A stretch of DNA of 64,000 nt from Aradus depressus (taxonomy: Eukaryota; Arthropoda; Insecta; Hemiptera; Aradidae), in contig OY759225.1 in NCBI GenBank assembly GCA_963662175.1, positions 10,303,107 through 10,367,106 on the forward strand, in the 5' to 3' direction. The number at the start of each line of letters is the position of its first letter. The first letter of the stretch is position 1. A model generated the notes under the pieces. It ran no database searches. It was not told the DNA's origin and saw only the letters and a program-made list of their open reading frames with translations. This document shows positions 1 to 11,440 of this stretch, piece after piece. The translations under genes and the position numbers were made by a program.

Positions 1-256
1 TACGTTTCAAATAATCGAGTTGTAAGGGTTGTAAAATAAATCATTGCTATGTTCCAGTTACAGAGGTCCAATTTATTTTTTCGAGTTATAGAGGGAAAAT
101 ATGTATCAAAATGGCTTGTAGGGACTCATTGATTATTTCGACTAATAGAGGGTTGAGATTTCGAGTAATGGAGGTTTTGGGGCTTGAAGGGAAAGGAACA
201 AAACCTTTTTTTCGAGTTTTGGAGGTTTTCGACTTATCGAGGTTCGACTTAAAGAG
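1..256. mobile_element. pogo/Tigger-like terminal remnant
   Basis: The stretch repeats the motif TCGAGTTATAGAGG / TCGACTTATCGAGG in decayed form. Read on the - strand from 256 it gives CCTCGATAAGTCGAA, which resembles the subterminal sequence of pogo/Tigger elements. There is no transposase and the other end is not in the window. The short ORFs here have no recognisable content. Confidence 0.35.
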
Positions 257-316
257 GTATATATATATATATATATCTACTACATATATATCCACTTCCC
301 TTTAATAGATAGATAC

Positions 317-404
<88 letters not shown>
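257..404. repeat. TA/AT dinucleotide microsatellite (two runs)
   Basis: A short TA run at about 259-284 is followed, after a small spacer, by a long AT run at about 321-404. The second run abuts the 5'-truncated SINE that follows. Confidence 0.9.
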
Positions 405-405
<1 letters not shown>

Positions 406-568
406 CCCGGCCGGGGCCCTTAGTTTATTTTGTCTGGGAGGTAAAATAAACTTAAGCACGCCGTCCCTCGGATGGGACGTTAAGCGATGGTCCCGAGCCT
501 GTACGATGTCAGGTACTCGTTAATGACCCCTACCCTAGGTGAATAAAAATTTACGGTAAGCGAAAGGC
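405..568 (+). mobile_element. SINE-A fragment (5' truncated)
   Basis: It begins inside the tRNA-like head and runs through the TAAGCACGCCGTCC and GATGTCAGGTACTCG blocks to the AATAAAAATTTA block. The tail is missing. From 569 to 756 I see no gene or clear repeat. Confidence 0.75.
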
Positions 569-756
569 ACTAAGACTGAAAAGATGGTTTTGAGTTATGG
601 ACAATTTTGATATTCTGCGGTCATAGTTGTTTAGTTAACCTGACCGGTCAGTCAAGACTTCAGGCTGTTCTGAATACACATATAAAATTTCATTCTATCG
701 GGAGTTTTCGGTAAGACCCTTAATGATTGTTATAGTCGACAGTATCTTTACAATGT

Positions 757-1390
757 TCAGGGAAGTCGAGGTTCTGAGTAAAGAAAAAACATTAAGGCGT
801 AGTCAAGGTCCACGCCGTAGATTTTCCGTGAAAACGTCGGGATAAAATCATTTTTCATTTTTTTTCGATGCTGCCGTAGCTCTTGCATTTGCCCAGCACT
901 AGACTTTTTAGTTTTTTTAAATTCCTTTTGATGCGAGCTTTCCTCTGATTTGCGTTTTCTATAATTCCGCGCATATTTACGATTCATATGAGACGACATC
1001 TTTAATTATTTTGCAATTTTCAATTTAATACCGATTTTAAGATATATTTCGGCGAATATTTTTATTGTTTCACTTTGAGTTCTAGTAGTGCTCTTCAAGC
1101 TCTTTACAATGACACCCGAATCAACGTCCTATCTAAACGCGTTATCACGCTACACTAATGTCTAATTTTACACAACGCTAATTCACACAATCATCCGCCG
1201 GCGCCCACACTAGCCCGATAACGTCACAGGCAAAACAAACACTGCACAACAAACACGTACAGACATGGTCTATCCATTGTAACCTCAACCGTTGTTATCG
1301 CATTATTAGTCTCGTAGTTATTATCGATTGAAATCTAACGGTATTTTGTAACACAAGAAAGTTTGACCGGCTATCACTTAACGAGCGAAT
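757..1390 (-). mobile_element. Decayed transposon, lysine-rich N-terminal coding remnant, copy 1
   Basis: On the - strand an 80-codon frame opens with Met at 999 and a basic MSSHMNRKYARNYRKRKSEE segment. Such Lys/Arg-rich starts occur in hAT/ZMYM-like transposases, but no zinc finger or catalytic core follows, so the class is inference. The upstream flank (1000-1390 as written) is also shared with the copy at 14709-15275, so the repeated unit includes a leader as well as coding sequence. Confidence 0.4.
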
Positions 1391-1985
1391 AGACGTTTTC
1401 ACGTCAAGAAAAAAATGAAAATTGCAAACATTGGGTAAAAATTTAGTTGAATATCCATCATATTCTACTTGTATTAACGCTCTGTTTGTCTACCTTGTAA
1501 AATTAATATAATAAAAAATACAGATTATTATATGTCTTATGGTATATTATTATATGTCTTATGGTATATTATTATATGTCTTATATGCAGAAATATATTT
1601 TTTTTATAATATAAATTTATACATTTTGTAGAATAACTAAGAAATTTTATTAGTAAGTCAATTAAATTTTACTGTGCAGATCGTAATGTTTATATTTTTT
1701 TCTATCCGTACTGCAAAATATCGCTTCGGTGAAGTATAGTAATTTTTACAGTGAATTTCGGCATAATTTTTCCTAGACGGGTCTTTCCGTGTGTAATTGG
1801 TTTTATTAGGAATAGGTTTGATTGTGGCCTGGGGGGAGGGGGGGGGGGGGGGGGGGACAATTGCACCTATGCCCCCCCCACCCCCTTGATGCTCCTGGAA
1901 CCACAATCATTCTATCGTTCCAGATATTTTTTTTTTTCACACAGACATACCTCCTTCATAACACACAACCACTCAAGTCGTTATA
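1391..1985. other. AT-rich stretch with 22-bp repeats and a long G run
   Basis: About three copies of a 22-bp unit (ATTATATGTCTTATGGTATATT) lie near 1522-1585, with a homopurine run of mostly G at 1831-1856. No credible exon is seen. The two overlapping ORFs across the G run are composition artefacts. Confidence 0.6.
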
Positions 1986-1987
1986 AT

Positions 1988-2060
1988 GCCCTGAAGAAGT
2001 AAATAAATAGTTTCCGAAACGTTGGCCAAATACTGAGTTTACACAGAACCTCGACTTCCT
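1988..2060 (+). mobile_element. Penelope-like terminal fragment with hammerhead-like core
   Basis: CCTGAAGAAG, a short spacer, then CCGAAACGTTGG match the CTGANGA...GAAA core order seen in Penelope terminal repeats, which are known to carry hammerhead ribozyme motifs. Stem II is weak here. No reverse transcriptase is attached. From 2061 to 2440 I see nothing identifiable. Confidence 0.35.
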
Positions 2061-2440
2061 TCAAACACAAAAAATGGTAATTTACCAATGGTTTCTCTTC
2101 GCGTGAAGATAACTCGGTAAATACTGGTAAAATCGAAAGTTGAATAAACGGATAGTAAAACAGAAAGATGCAAAACCGGAAGTCATCATTTTTACAGATG
2201 AGTTCATTTTATTAAAAGTGGTCATACAAGAAATATCAGGTCCTATTTTGGAGTGAAAGCAATCCTCAAAGACTTCGTCTTTTTTTTTACTAAGTGCTAG
2301 TTGCCAAAAAACCTTTCAGACAAAAGTTGTTTCATTAGATAAGATCTTCAAAAGGAGGGACTACTTGTAATTATTAAAATAACTACCCACGAAAAAATTT
2401 CATTTTTGGATTTCCATTTAGTGAAAGTTACAATGCAACA

Positions 2441-2860
2441 CATCTTTCGAATGATTACTTCAAGGGCTTTTAGGTACAGGGTGAATTTATCCTGTTATTT
2501 CTCACAGTCAACGAAGTACAGGGGAAGTTTTGGGTCAAAAATTCGATAATGTGAATGATATATATGAAATTTTTTTTATTTTCCAACCCCAGATTACAAA
2601 AATTTAAAAAAAATTGCAGTTTGTATAGATGTGTGTATATGTGAACACAATAGCTCCTAACAGAATGAATGTATCGACACAAAATTTTATATGTATATCC
2701 AGTATCCACTGAGGACGACACATAACATATTGATTCTCAGACAAATCGACCAAAGGCAAGTGGTGGATCAGAGAAAGTGGACCCAACTCACAAACACTAA
2801 GAATTGTTGATATAACGAATGTATTCACACGAAATTTAGTCTGATGATTCAGAAAACTTT
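2441..2860 (+). repeat. Dispersed repeat DR1
   Basis: This unclassified interspersed family recurs many times in the window. Landmarks in order are a GGGGAAGTTATGTAAT block, AATTTCATGTTTTCCGA, GAACACGATAACTCC, a TATCGACACGAAATTTTATA block, CCTATTGATTTTCAGCCAAA, and a closing TTAATTCGTNCTGGGGAAGT block. No coding capacity or terminal structure is evident. Confidence 0.6.
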
Positions 2861-3074
2861 TTGTGAAAAGGGGTGGGTATATGTGAGAATTTACATAAAA
2901 GCAAAGATTGATTATTTATTTACTTTAAATTTGTATTATTATATATTATTTATAATTTTTCTCTTATTATTTGGTTATAGATATACACATGAGGTTGTAG
3001 TCACACAATCAACAAATTTACTTTTCTTGTAGTAGATTGTAAGTATGCAAAGGAACTATTGAAAACCTTTTCAT

Positions 3075-3275
3075 TAAGCTTGAGCACACCGTCCATCGGA
3101 TGGGACATTAAGCGATTAAGACTTGTTAAAGACCTAACAAGATACCTAAACCTGGACCGGCAAAATTTAGGACTCCCACAGTAGAGTCGGGCTCATGTCC
3201 ACAAGAGTGACGAAAGAGCGCTCTAGTAGTAGGCGATATGACCTCGTAGTTAAAGCCCGGGCATGAGTCATATAA
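3075..3275 (+). mobile_element. SINE-A fragment (body and tail)
   Basis: It starts at TTGAGCACACCGTCC and runs to GGGCATGAGTCATA. The tRNA-like head is absent. Its tail half is the first part of the 442-bp tandem duplication. Confidence 0.7.
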
Positions 3276-4050
3276 GAAATATAGGGGAAGTTATGTAATA
3301 TTCACCAGAATTTCATGTCTTCCTAACCCCTGATTACAAATTAAAAAAAAAAAATCGGTCAACCTGTGTGTGTGTCTTTGAACACGATAACTCCAGAAAG
3401 AATGAATGTATCGACACGAAATTTTGGACGTTGATCCAGAACCCTCTAAAGACGACAACTATTGATTTTCAGTCAAATTGGTCAAAGGGAAGGGAGGGAT
3501 TAGGGCTGAGGCTTAACTCAAAAACGTTAATAAATGACGACCTAATGAACGTATGGACATGAAATTTCATATTTAAAGTCCAAACCCAATGAGGACATAA
3601 GCTGTCAATTTAGGACTCCCACAGTAGAGTCGGGCTCATGTCCACAAGAGTGACGAATGAGCGCTCTAGTAGTAGGTGATATAGCCTGGTAGTTAAATCC
3701 CGGGCATGAGTCATATACGAAATATAGGGGAAGTTATGTAATTTTCACCAGAATTTCATGTCTTCCTAACCCCTGATTACAAAAATTTTTTAAAAATCGG
3801 TCAGCTTGTGTGTGTGTCTTTGAACACGATAACTCCAGAAACAATGAATATATCGACACGAAATTTTATACGTTGACCCAGAACCCTCTAAGGACAACAC
3901 CTATTGATTTTCAGTCAAATTGGCCAAAGGGAAGGGAGGAATTAGGGCTGAGGCTTAACTCAAAAACGTTAATAAATGACGACCTAATGAACGTATCGAC
4001 ATGAAATTTCATATTTAAAGTCCAAACCCAATGAGGACATAAGCTGTCAA
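3168..4050 (+). repeat. 442-bp tandem duplication (SINE-A tail + DR1)
   Basis: Two direct copies lie about 442 bp apart (3168-3609 and 3610-4050). Each holds a SINE-A 3' half followed by DR1. The two similar 64-codon ORFs inside are by-products of the duplication and are not counted as genes. Confidence 0.8.
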
Positions 4051-4180
4051 TTTCAGTATTGAAGGGGAGGGTGGTTCAGGGGAGGGGGTTCAATTCAAAA
4101 ATCCTAATGTTGCGCTAACTCATTTTGGGGAAGTACATTTACGATGATTCAACGACAACTTTTTTTTTTTCTTTTAAATT
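4051..4180 (+). repeat. DR1 3' portion
   Basis: The second duplicate continues into the distal DR1 segment with G-rich sequence and the closing GGGGAAGTACATTTACGATG block. Confidence 0.5.
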
Positions 4181-4261
4181 ATTGAAGCACATATGACCCA
4201 ACACTAGAGTAGCATCAAAATAGTAAACAAGAGCATGCGTAGATTTAGTGATCCATAGTGT

Positions 4262-4370
4262 GAAAGAAGACGGACGGACGAAGAGCTTACCTTGCGGTGA
4301 GAGGCGGTGGATAGTACTGATACAAAAGAAGATGGTGTTACTCCTATCTGGATGGACTCTGACCTCGTCA
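4262..4370 (-). CDS. Possible exon, unrecognised
   Basis: On the - strand an open frame runs from an ATG at 4370 (MTRSESIQIGVTPSSF...) to a good donor, CGCAAG followed by GTAAGC, at 4261. The frame is also open upstream to about 4440. The sequence is Ser/Thr-rich and does not match any family I know. The rest of such a gene would lie at lower coordinates, where I see only repeats, or outside the window. It may be chance: no homologue, no partner exon and no promoter support it. Confidence 0.2.
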
Positions 4371-4828
4371 TATACACCCCACTACTCGCACCATATTTCT
4401 CCTTGTTTTTATTATTCAATTTGACACTAATTTGATCAAATCACACAATGCAATAACAAATTCGACAATAAACTTGCGCACATATATCAGTTGGATTGCT
4501 AGGATGTTGCGATGGAGAGGTTCGCAGACATCTAGGAGTCTTCAAGCAGCGGGGTAGCCTACACAGGGAGGGGGCACTCTATCGCCCCTCCAACTTGACA
4601 GGAACATCCCGTATGGCAGCAGTACCTCCTCATCCTGATCTTGGAAGGTTATGTTCAAGTTACAATGTTTGTAATACAAAGCCAACTCAATAAAAGAGTA
4701 ATTTCGTAAACAGAGTTTCGTTTGCATCTTACTTCGTAATCTTGAAAAGATCGCACTAGAGGAAACATTACTAATAATATTTATTTCCGTTAAACCTTAA
4801 AATGTAAATCAAAATTGCTTTTACTATG

Positions 4829-5033
4829 TAGTTAGTCATTATGACTACAAGGTCATATCGCCTACTACCAGAACGCTCTTTCGTCATTCTGTTGGAGCCC
4901 GACTCTATTATGGGAGTCCTACATTTTTATTAACCTAGGGTATGGGTCTTTAATTAGTACCTGACATCGTACATGCTCAGGGCCATTGCTAAACGTCTTA
5001 TCCAAAGGACGGCGTGCTTAAGTTAATTGTACT
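4829..5033 (-). mobile_element. SINE-A fragment
   Basis: An antisense copy with the GGTCATATCGCCTACTACCA, CGAAGGACGGCGTGCTTAA-like and ACCTGACATCGTAC blocks. It lacks the tRNA-like head. Confidence 0.7.
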
Positions 5034-6500
5034 TCATAGATAATATCTGTGGTCACAGGGAATTCATTAGTGAGTCTTAATTCCGAACTTTTCAGGGCAA
5101 CACTTTTTTTTTTGCATTAATCGTGTAAATTCAGTTTTTGTAATAAATAAATTATCTTTACATCTTTTATTAATCATATATCTTCTAAATCTATATGAGT
5201 GAATGAAAATGAATATTGTTAATCCTTTCTTGGATTTCCCCTTAGTTACCTAATCATTCCCCATCACTTACCTAATTATCTACCATACTTTTTGAAATAC
5301 TCGTGAATGATGCCTCTCTAAAGTTGATTTAACTGATAACACCCTATTCACTTGGACAAACTTTTCCTTTGGGCTATCTTCGATATGTTCGACAGCTAGC
5401 AATATTGCTGAAACCTCTCCGTCGAAATTATTCACCCCCGTGCCTATTGCAGCGATGGAAGCGACCTACTCCACCCCGCATAATATCGCAAACAGTTGAC
5501 TGGTTATAGAGGGGGAGCGAAAAGTTAATTCATTAATTCGTTCTGGGGAAGTACATTGCAGGTGATTCAAATTTTTCCACTATATCGACACAGATCGCAA
5601 AAATTTATTCGAACAACAAAAGATAAAAATTGTGGTTTATTTCCGTGGTGCACTACATTTTTTTTTATTTTTTAACATTTTTTTTTTTTTTTTGTATGGA
5701 ACAACAACAAATAATAATTATAATATTTTTCCTTACTTTTATAGCCAGAACATTCGACTAATTGCAACAATAAAAATTAACGTGCGCAATGCAGTTCAGA
5801 CAGTTTAATCGATACGGTTAGGTGAAGACAGACAGCCACGATAAAGGATTCTGTTTATATGTAGTTACATAACATTGTTTATTGTGTCTAAGAAATATAT
5901 AATTTATATTGTTTTGTTATATTATTATTAATGTCTAACTGTTGCGACATTAGTTGAAAATTTCAACTTTTCTTCCATTTTAAGTATTTGTTTTATTATA
6001 TTGTTTATTGTACTGAAGTCGGAATGTTTACGGTCTCCTCCCCACTAATCCTACTCATCCTCTAATGTTTACTAAAGTAGGCTGGCCTTAAGCCTCTCAG
6101 TACCTTGTTAGGAGCCTCCAAGACCGCATCGTACATCTCTCTACCTGCTCAACCATCACCACATCGTTCCATCCCCACATCATCTCAGCATCCCATCACG
6201 TCCATCATCTCCAACATCTAGTAGCCCCCCTCCTCATCTCAGAGCGGCGTAGAAGGCCAGAAAAAAACCAAAATGAAAATTAAATAAACTAGAAAAAAAT
6301 ATTTTTTATTAAAAATGGATTGCTTGCAAGTTAACAATAGGATCTTCAAATTTCCCGTGCGTCTGATTCCTAAATCAGCAATCAGATGTTACATAAATGT
6401 ACATGTACAAAACAAGTCATATTACATTTATTTAAATATACATGAATTCGATCATTTCATTTCCTCAATCAAAATCTTCATTTATGTTATACTTTATACT
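5034..6500. other. Gene-poor AT-rich stretch
   Basis: It holds a partial DR1 end near 5505-5575, long T runs near 5650-5695, and a C/T-rich low-complexity segment at about 6030-6240 that may be a retroelement 3' end but was not identified. No exon is supported. Confidence 0.5.
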
Positions 6501-6505
6501 CTTAA

Positions 6506-6657
6506 AGCTGATTTTACATGCGCAGTAAAAATGCAAAGCGCAGCAGCAGCAAATGCATGCTATTGGATGTGAGTCATTTAATTCTAAAAGCACAGAAACC
6601 ACAGCGTGCATTTGGTGCTGCTGCGCTTTGTATTTTTGCTGCTCATGTAAAGTCAAC
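6506..6657. mobile_element. Foldback MITE with TTA(A) target duplication
   Basis: The two halves are inverted copies: AGCTGATTTTACATGCGCAG on the left matches the complement of CTGCTCATGTAAAGTCAAC on the right, with more pairing inward through the GCAGCAGCA blocks. TTAA is present on both sides (6502-6505 and 6658-6661). The right TTAA is shared with the adjoining piggyBac element. Confidence 0.75.
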
Positions 6658-7045
6658 TTAACCCAAGAATGACACCGTGGAGTGTCTGACACCCCAATCG
6701 AAAGTTAAAGTGGATTACTTAACTTCCTATAGTTCACAGAAGTCCCCCGACCCTATGTAAATCACAGTCATCTCCTCCCTAACCTTACTGGGACTTCTAA
6801 CACCTTTAGTAGGCCCTTGTGACTTCAGGAATCAACATTGAAGTGATCTTGGGCTGTCTCACACCCCACGGTGTTATTGACGTCATTCTTTTTTTTTACC
6901 TATTACAGGTAAGTTCTTGTTTTTTATGGCTTTGTTTATAGTTTATGTGTAAAATCGTTATATTTAATGTTTACTGTGGAGTTGGAAGTGGGTTTTGCGC
7001 CAATAGGTTTCTTCATATCGTATATTTATATATTTTAGGAAAGTT

Positions 7046-7348
7046 ATGGCATCTCAAAAGAGGCAGTGGACTGATGAGGAACTGTTGGTGTATCTCGAAG
7101 AATTGAGGAGAGAGGATATTGAGGAACTGGGATGCAATACTTCTGAAGAAGAATATGAAGAAACCCATGTTCATTCAGACTCTGAAGAGGAATTAGATGA
7201 CACATTCGTGAGACATGAGGAGCCCAGCACATGTGCAGTATCTTCGACCACATTGTGCCAAGACGATGTCCCCGCATGTCAACGCAGGTTTACTGTATGG
7301 CATGGTCAATTGGAGGAAGCCAATGCCCAGAAAAGATTTTTTAAATGA
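7046..7348 (+). pseudogene. piggyBac transposase N-terminal fragment
   Basis: An ATG at 7046 opens a 100-codon frame with an acidic N-terminal region (many Glu/Asp, e.g. SEEEYEETHVHSDSEEELDD), typical of piggyBac transposases before the catalytic domain. The frame then reaches FTVWHGQLEEANAQKRFFK and stops. All DDD catalytic residues are lost in the internal deletion. A +1 frame continues as a C-terminal helix region (FLNELGFQLLKPYLVERSK) to 7454. Confidence 0.7.
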
Positions 7349-7484
7349 ACTTGGATTCCAATTACTCAAACCATATTTAGTGGAACGGTCCAAGATCAAT
7401 CATTTAAGTAGAACTTTGAAAATACTCATACATGAAATTTTGGGTCAACCCTGAAGCTCAACTCCATCTACTGCAATTGTTATA

Positions 7485-7615
7485 CCATCTAGCAAATATA
7501 TGAGATGCTTTTTATGCAACAGAGATAAGGATAGAAAATACAAAATGGTTTGCATGAGCTGCCAGAGGCCGATGTGCAACGATCATGGTCTAATGAAGTG
7601 CACCGATTGTGACTG
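7485..7615 (+). pseudogene. piggyBac cysteine-rich C-terminal domain
   Basis: The frame around 7500-7614 encodes MRCFLCNRDKDRKYKMVC-type sequence with CxxC...CxxC...CxxHG...CTDC spacing and then a stop. This matches the RING-like cysteine-rich tail that piggyBac transposases use to bind their terminal repeats. Confidence 0.7.
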
Positions 7616-7999
7616 AGTGTAACTGTGCAAATTGTATATATTTTTTGTTAAAGTGATTTTTTTTACATAGACACTATACTTGAGTTTAAAAAAAAAATAA
7701 TAGTTTTTACCTTTCTTACAAATAAAATTTCGTACAGTATTTTTATCTATATCTACTTTTTAACTTTTTCAACATGTTACATCCTTATTTGATTTTTTTC
7801 CAATTCAATTAAAATAACTTTCTAATTTTGTTTGTTTGTTTTATATTCATATTTATACATGCATTCTAAAATATTAAATCTGCATTAATTTTGGATTAAT
7901 GTGAAAAATAAATTACAAGAAAATTATATAAAGGGCTTGGGGTGTCAGACACCCCACGATGTCAATAGTGGTGACGAAATTCACGGTGTCATTCTAGGG

Positions 8000-8735
8000 T
8001 ATTACAGTCAGTGGTTACCTCAGCGGGAGCTTCTAGTGGTCCGAGTCTCACAAATTAATAACAAAAAGTCTGCAATGCTAACCACGGAAACTGAGGGCTG
8101 TGCCCCCGGGAGTCTATACCCCCACCCTCGTAGCCTAACTTTGTCCCCCCCCCCCCCCCCCCCCCCCCCCGGGTCAAAATCCTGGCTACGCCCCTGTATA
8201 TTTATCTAATGTTTTGTTATCTCTTATTATTCTCCAGTTGGCCAACTCCATCTCCCCAGGTTTTCTTTTGTTCATTGCATTCCTTTATACATAAACTTCA
8301 TCAATCTTGTTATTCACCCTTATATATTCTCCAATATTTTGGAGTGGTCCTCCAGAACCGCCAGACGTTTTGTAGCCGGTTATTTGGAAACTCTTATTTT
8401 CGATACCACTACCGGTCTATACACTAACACATATAAAATTTATATATTTACATATACCTATTTAATATATGTAAATAAATAAATCTTTAATTTTGTACAT
8501 TATGCAGTTGTAGTGGTTGCAGGTGTTAAATGCAATTAATGGCGGTGCTTGCAACATCAGTTTAACAGAAATTTTCACAATCAAGCCATTGGAATAGGAT
8601 GACAAATAACAAAAAGAATGAAGATGGCAATTGCAGCTGCTTATTACGTACAATGAAGAATCTCATAGCACTCTGAGGTAATTTTGATTTTTAATTAATT
8701 TTAATTCGGTCAAAAATTTCGATATTTCTTTTCCA
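8000..8735. other. AT-rich stretch with hAT-like terminal motif and C run
   Basis: A C homopolymer occupies about 8145-8170. Just after it, the complement of TCCTGGCTACGCCCCTG (8179-8195) gives CAGGGGCGTAGCCAGGA, a common hAT-type terminal sequence also seen near 30158. I see no gene. Confidence 0.4.
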
Positions 8736-9045
8736 CTAAAATTTCATGTTTCCGAACCGAAATTAAGTTTAAAAATTAAGAAAAAAGTCGTTGATGAATC
8801 ACCGTCTATGTATTTCCCCAATACGAATTAATCAATATGAAACACAGCTTATATACCATTGTTAATTTATTATTTTTGGACAATGTGTAACCCTCTAAAG
8901 ACGAAACCTATTGATTTTCAGCCAAATCGGCTAAAGGGAGTAAACTATTAATTTTTAGCCCAAACGGTCGATTTATGAGAAAGAAAGAAACTTAATCGAT
9001 TAATTCGTGCGGGGAAAGTACATTGACGATGTTGCACCATCAACT
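8736..9045 (+). repeat. DR1 copy
   Basis: It carries AAATTTCATGTTTCCGAAC, then CCTATTGATTTTCAGCCAAA and the closing TAATTCGTGCGGGGAAAGTA block. Confidence 0.5.
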
Positions 9046-9049
9046 TTTT

Positions 9050-9155
9050 TTTTTTTCATGTGTTCCACCATTTTCATGTGTTGCACCATTTTCATGTGTT
9101 TCACCATTTCATGTGTTTCACCATTTCATATGTTGCACCATTTTCATGTGTGAGA
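9050..9155. repeat. 19-bp tandem repeat
   Basis: About five imperfect copies of TTGCACCATTTTCATGTGT. Variants alter one or two bases. Confidence 0.8.
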
Positions 9156-9247
9156 TGTTGTTGTTAGAGTAAATGAAGCGTATATGTGAAGTTCAGTAGC
9201 AGGTAAGACAGCGGTAGATCAATTAAGAAATTATTTTTTCAATTTTC

Positions 9248-9510
9248 TCTTACTTTGTATACACGACATTCTCTTACTACATTTGTGTATACGACATTCT
9301 CTCACTACATTTGTATATACGACATTCTCTTACTACCCATGAACCTACGACATTCTCTTACTACCCATGAACCTACGACATTCTCTTACTACCCATGAAC
9401 CTACGACATTCTCTTACTACATTTGTATATACGACATTCTCTTACTACCCACGAACCTACCACATTCTCTTACTACATTTGTATATACGACATTCTCTTA
9501 CTATTTTTGA
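9248..9510. repeat. 28-bp tandem repeat with two alternating variants
   Basis: About nine copies share the core ACGACATTCTCTTACTAC. The remaining bases are either ATTTGTATAT or CCATGAACCT, so two unit types are interspersed. Confidence 0.85.
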
Positions 9511-10395
9511 CATTCTCTTGCATTGCATATCGAATTGCATATCGCTTTTTAACGACTAATATTTTAGTTATACCAGAGTGTATAAAATACCTCTAACCTC
9601 ATCTGGTGTGAATGATACATTGTTTACCAGTAATAAATGATATAACACTATTAAGAAACAATTTTAAAAAATAATTAATATAAAAAAAATAAAAAAAAAT
9701 TCTAAGAACAACCAATTTTTACGATAAGTACAGTAGGATTTTTCCGTGGTTTTGATGAAATATTAGTAGCTAAAATTGATCACGTGAAAGAGGCAGGGTT
9801 AGGAAGGCGTCATTCATTGCGAAATACCTGAAATCAAAATAATATTTTTATAAATTATTTTGGCCGATTGGTAAATAAATGTTGGAAAATTGTTAATAGA
9901 TACTTGTATATAAGTTTAACATAAAGTAAACATTGTTCCTCTCTTTATTAAATAAGTATAACTTATAAGGGATGAACTTCTTTAATGCCCTTCCCCACTT
10001 CTTGAAAGAAGTGTAACTTATAACTTTCTACAAGAGAGTTCTTAGAACAAACCTATTACAACCTAGAACAATTTTTAAAATTTCGATTTTTCCGAAAAAA
10101 AAATATTTTGGAACAAATAGACTCCACGATATGTATCTCAGATTATGGAACAATGTTCAACACAACCTCAAAATGTTTTTTCAATTTTTCAAACCAAGAA
10201 AAACCTCAAAAAACATTCATAAATGTATATGTGGATTCAGAAGGCCTTAAATATTGATTTTCAACTAATCGGTATGTATATTAGTAGATATAATTAGGTA
10301 TGTTATATATACATACCGATATACATAAAAAATATATATTATAGAATATATATGTATATTGGACGATCTAACTTCAACCCATCCCGCTCGGGCCA
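9511..10395. other. AT-rich intergenic stretch
   Basis: No exon, RNA or named repeat is recognised. A small AT-rich palindromic segment lies at about 10280-10360. Confidence 0.5.
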
Positions 10396-10492
10396 TCTAT
10401 CACCGCCGCCCTCTCCGCTCACCACATCACCGCCGCCCTCTCCGCTCACCACATCACCGCCGCCCTCTCCGCTCACCACATCACCGCCGCTT
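10396..10492. repeat. 27-bp GC-rich tandem repeat
   Basis: Three to four copies of a CACCGCCGCCCTCTCCGCTC-based unit in an otherwise AT-rich neighbourhood. Confidence 0.85.
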
Positions 10493-10674
10493 TCCATAGT
10501 CATTTATTTTATTTAAAGTAAAATTAATTTATTTTTGTAATGAACCGTTATTTAAAATATAATTTCAGGAAAGATGTATTATTTTCAGTTATTTTCGTTT
10601 TTGTACCAACTTGTGTCTTTATATTCCTTTTCAACCACATTTATTTTCTGTTTAAAAAATAGGCTATGTGTCGT

Positions 10675-11165
10675 CCATAAATTTTGAACGGTAGGGGGGG
10701 TTGTAAGGGGGGCCTAAATATAAAGGTAGTGCTGTCATTAACGGATGATCGGATAGTCATGGAATTTGACATGTAGTATTCTTAAAGGCCAAATTGAAAA
10801 ATACGCTACGTGATATCTCAAAATTTTGAACGGGAGGGGGGGTTGTGGGGGTAGGCCTACATATAAAGATAGTGATAGGTCTTTTGATCGGAATGTCATG
10901 GAATTTGACATGTAGTATGCTTAAAGGCCAAATTGGAAAATACGCTACGTGAAATTTCAAAACTTTGAACGGGAGGGGGGGTTGTGGGGTATGCCTACAT
11001 ATAAAGGTAGTGATAGGTCTTTAACGGATGATCGGAATGTCATGGAATTTCACATGTAGTATTCATAATAGACAAAAACAAAAAAAGGATATGTGACGTC
11101 TCAAAATTGTCAATGGGAGGGGGGTATGAGGGGGGCAAGCATATACCTAAATGGTAGTTTCAAAA
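10675..11165. repeat. About 140-bp tandem repeat, four diverged copies
   Basis: The landmark GAACGGKAGGGGGGGTTGT recurs near 10687, 10830 and 10967, with a weaker form near 11110. Each is followed by ATATAAAGGTAGTG and CATGGAATTTGACATGTAGT blocks. The 67-codon - strand ORF here reads across two copies and is not a gene. Confidence 0.8.
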
Positions 11166-11281
11166 GCAATATTTAAAAAATGGCTGTGACCGTTTGGACG
11201 GGAGGGGCGGGGGTGCATTAATGCAGAATGAATCTCACATGGAGCTTTCTTAAAGATGGGATATAGCTCTAATTTTAATAT

Positions 11282-11440
11282 GGTGGGTTTCCCAAGCATG
11301 TATTACCTAGGAGGTCCACCGTTGCACGGTAAATAATAGCTGTCACCAGCGTTGTTAAGCACAAAATACCTAGGGCATCCGCTGTTGCAAGGCACATACT
11401 AGCTGCGGTGCCCAGCATTTCAGCTACCCAGGTTTAGATA
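11282..11440. repeat. Helitron-end-derived repeats
   Basis: The complement of this segment resembles the 66-bp units at 31100-31570 (GCTAGTATGTGCCTTGCAAC followed by the CAGCGG block). It adjoins the large array to the right. Confidence 0.5.

Larger units (their letters stand above)
6662..7999 (+). mobile_element. Internally deleted piggyBac element 1
   Basis: Terminal repeats CCCAAGAATGACACCGTG (left) and its near complement (right, ending at 7999) bound the element, with an inner GGGTGTCTGACACC-type repeat at both ends. The left flank is TTAA; the right flank reads TATT, so the target duplication is decayed. Inside are a transposase N-terminus and a C-terminus, with the catalytic middle removed. 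Confidence 0.85.
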
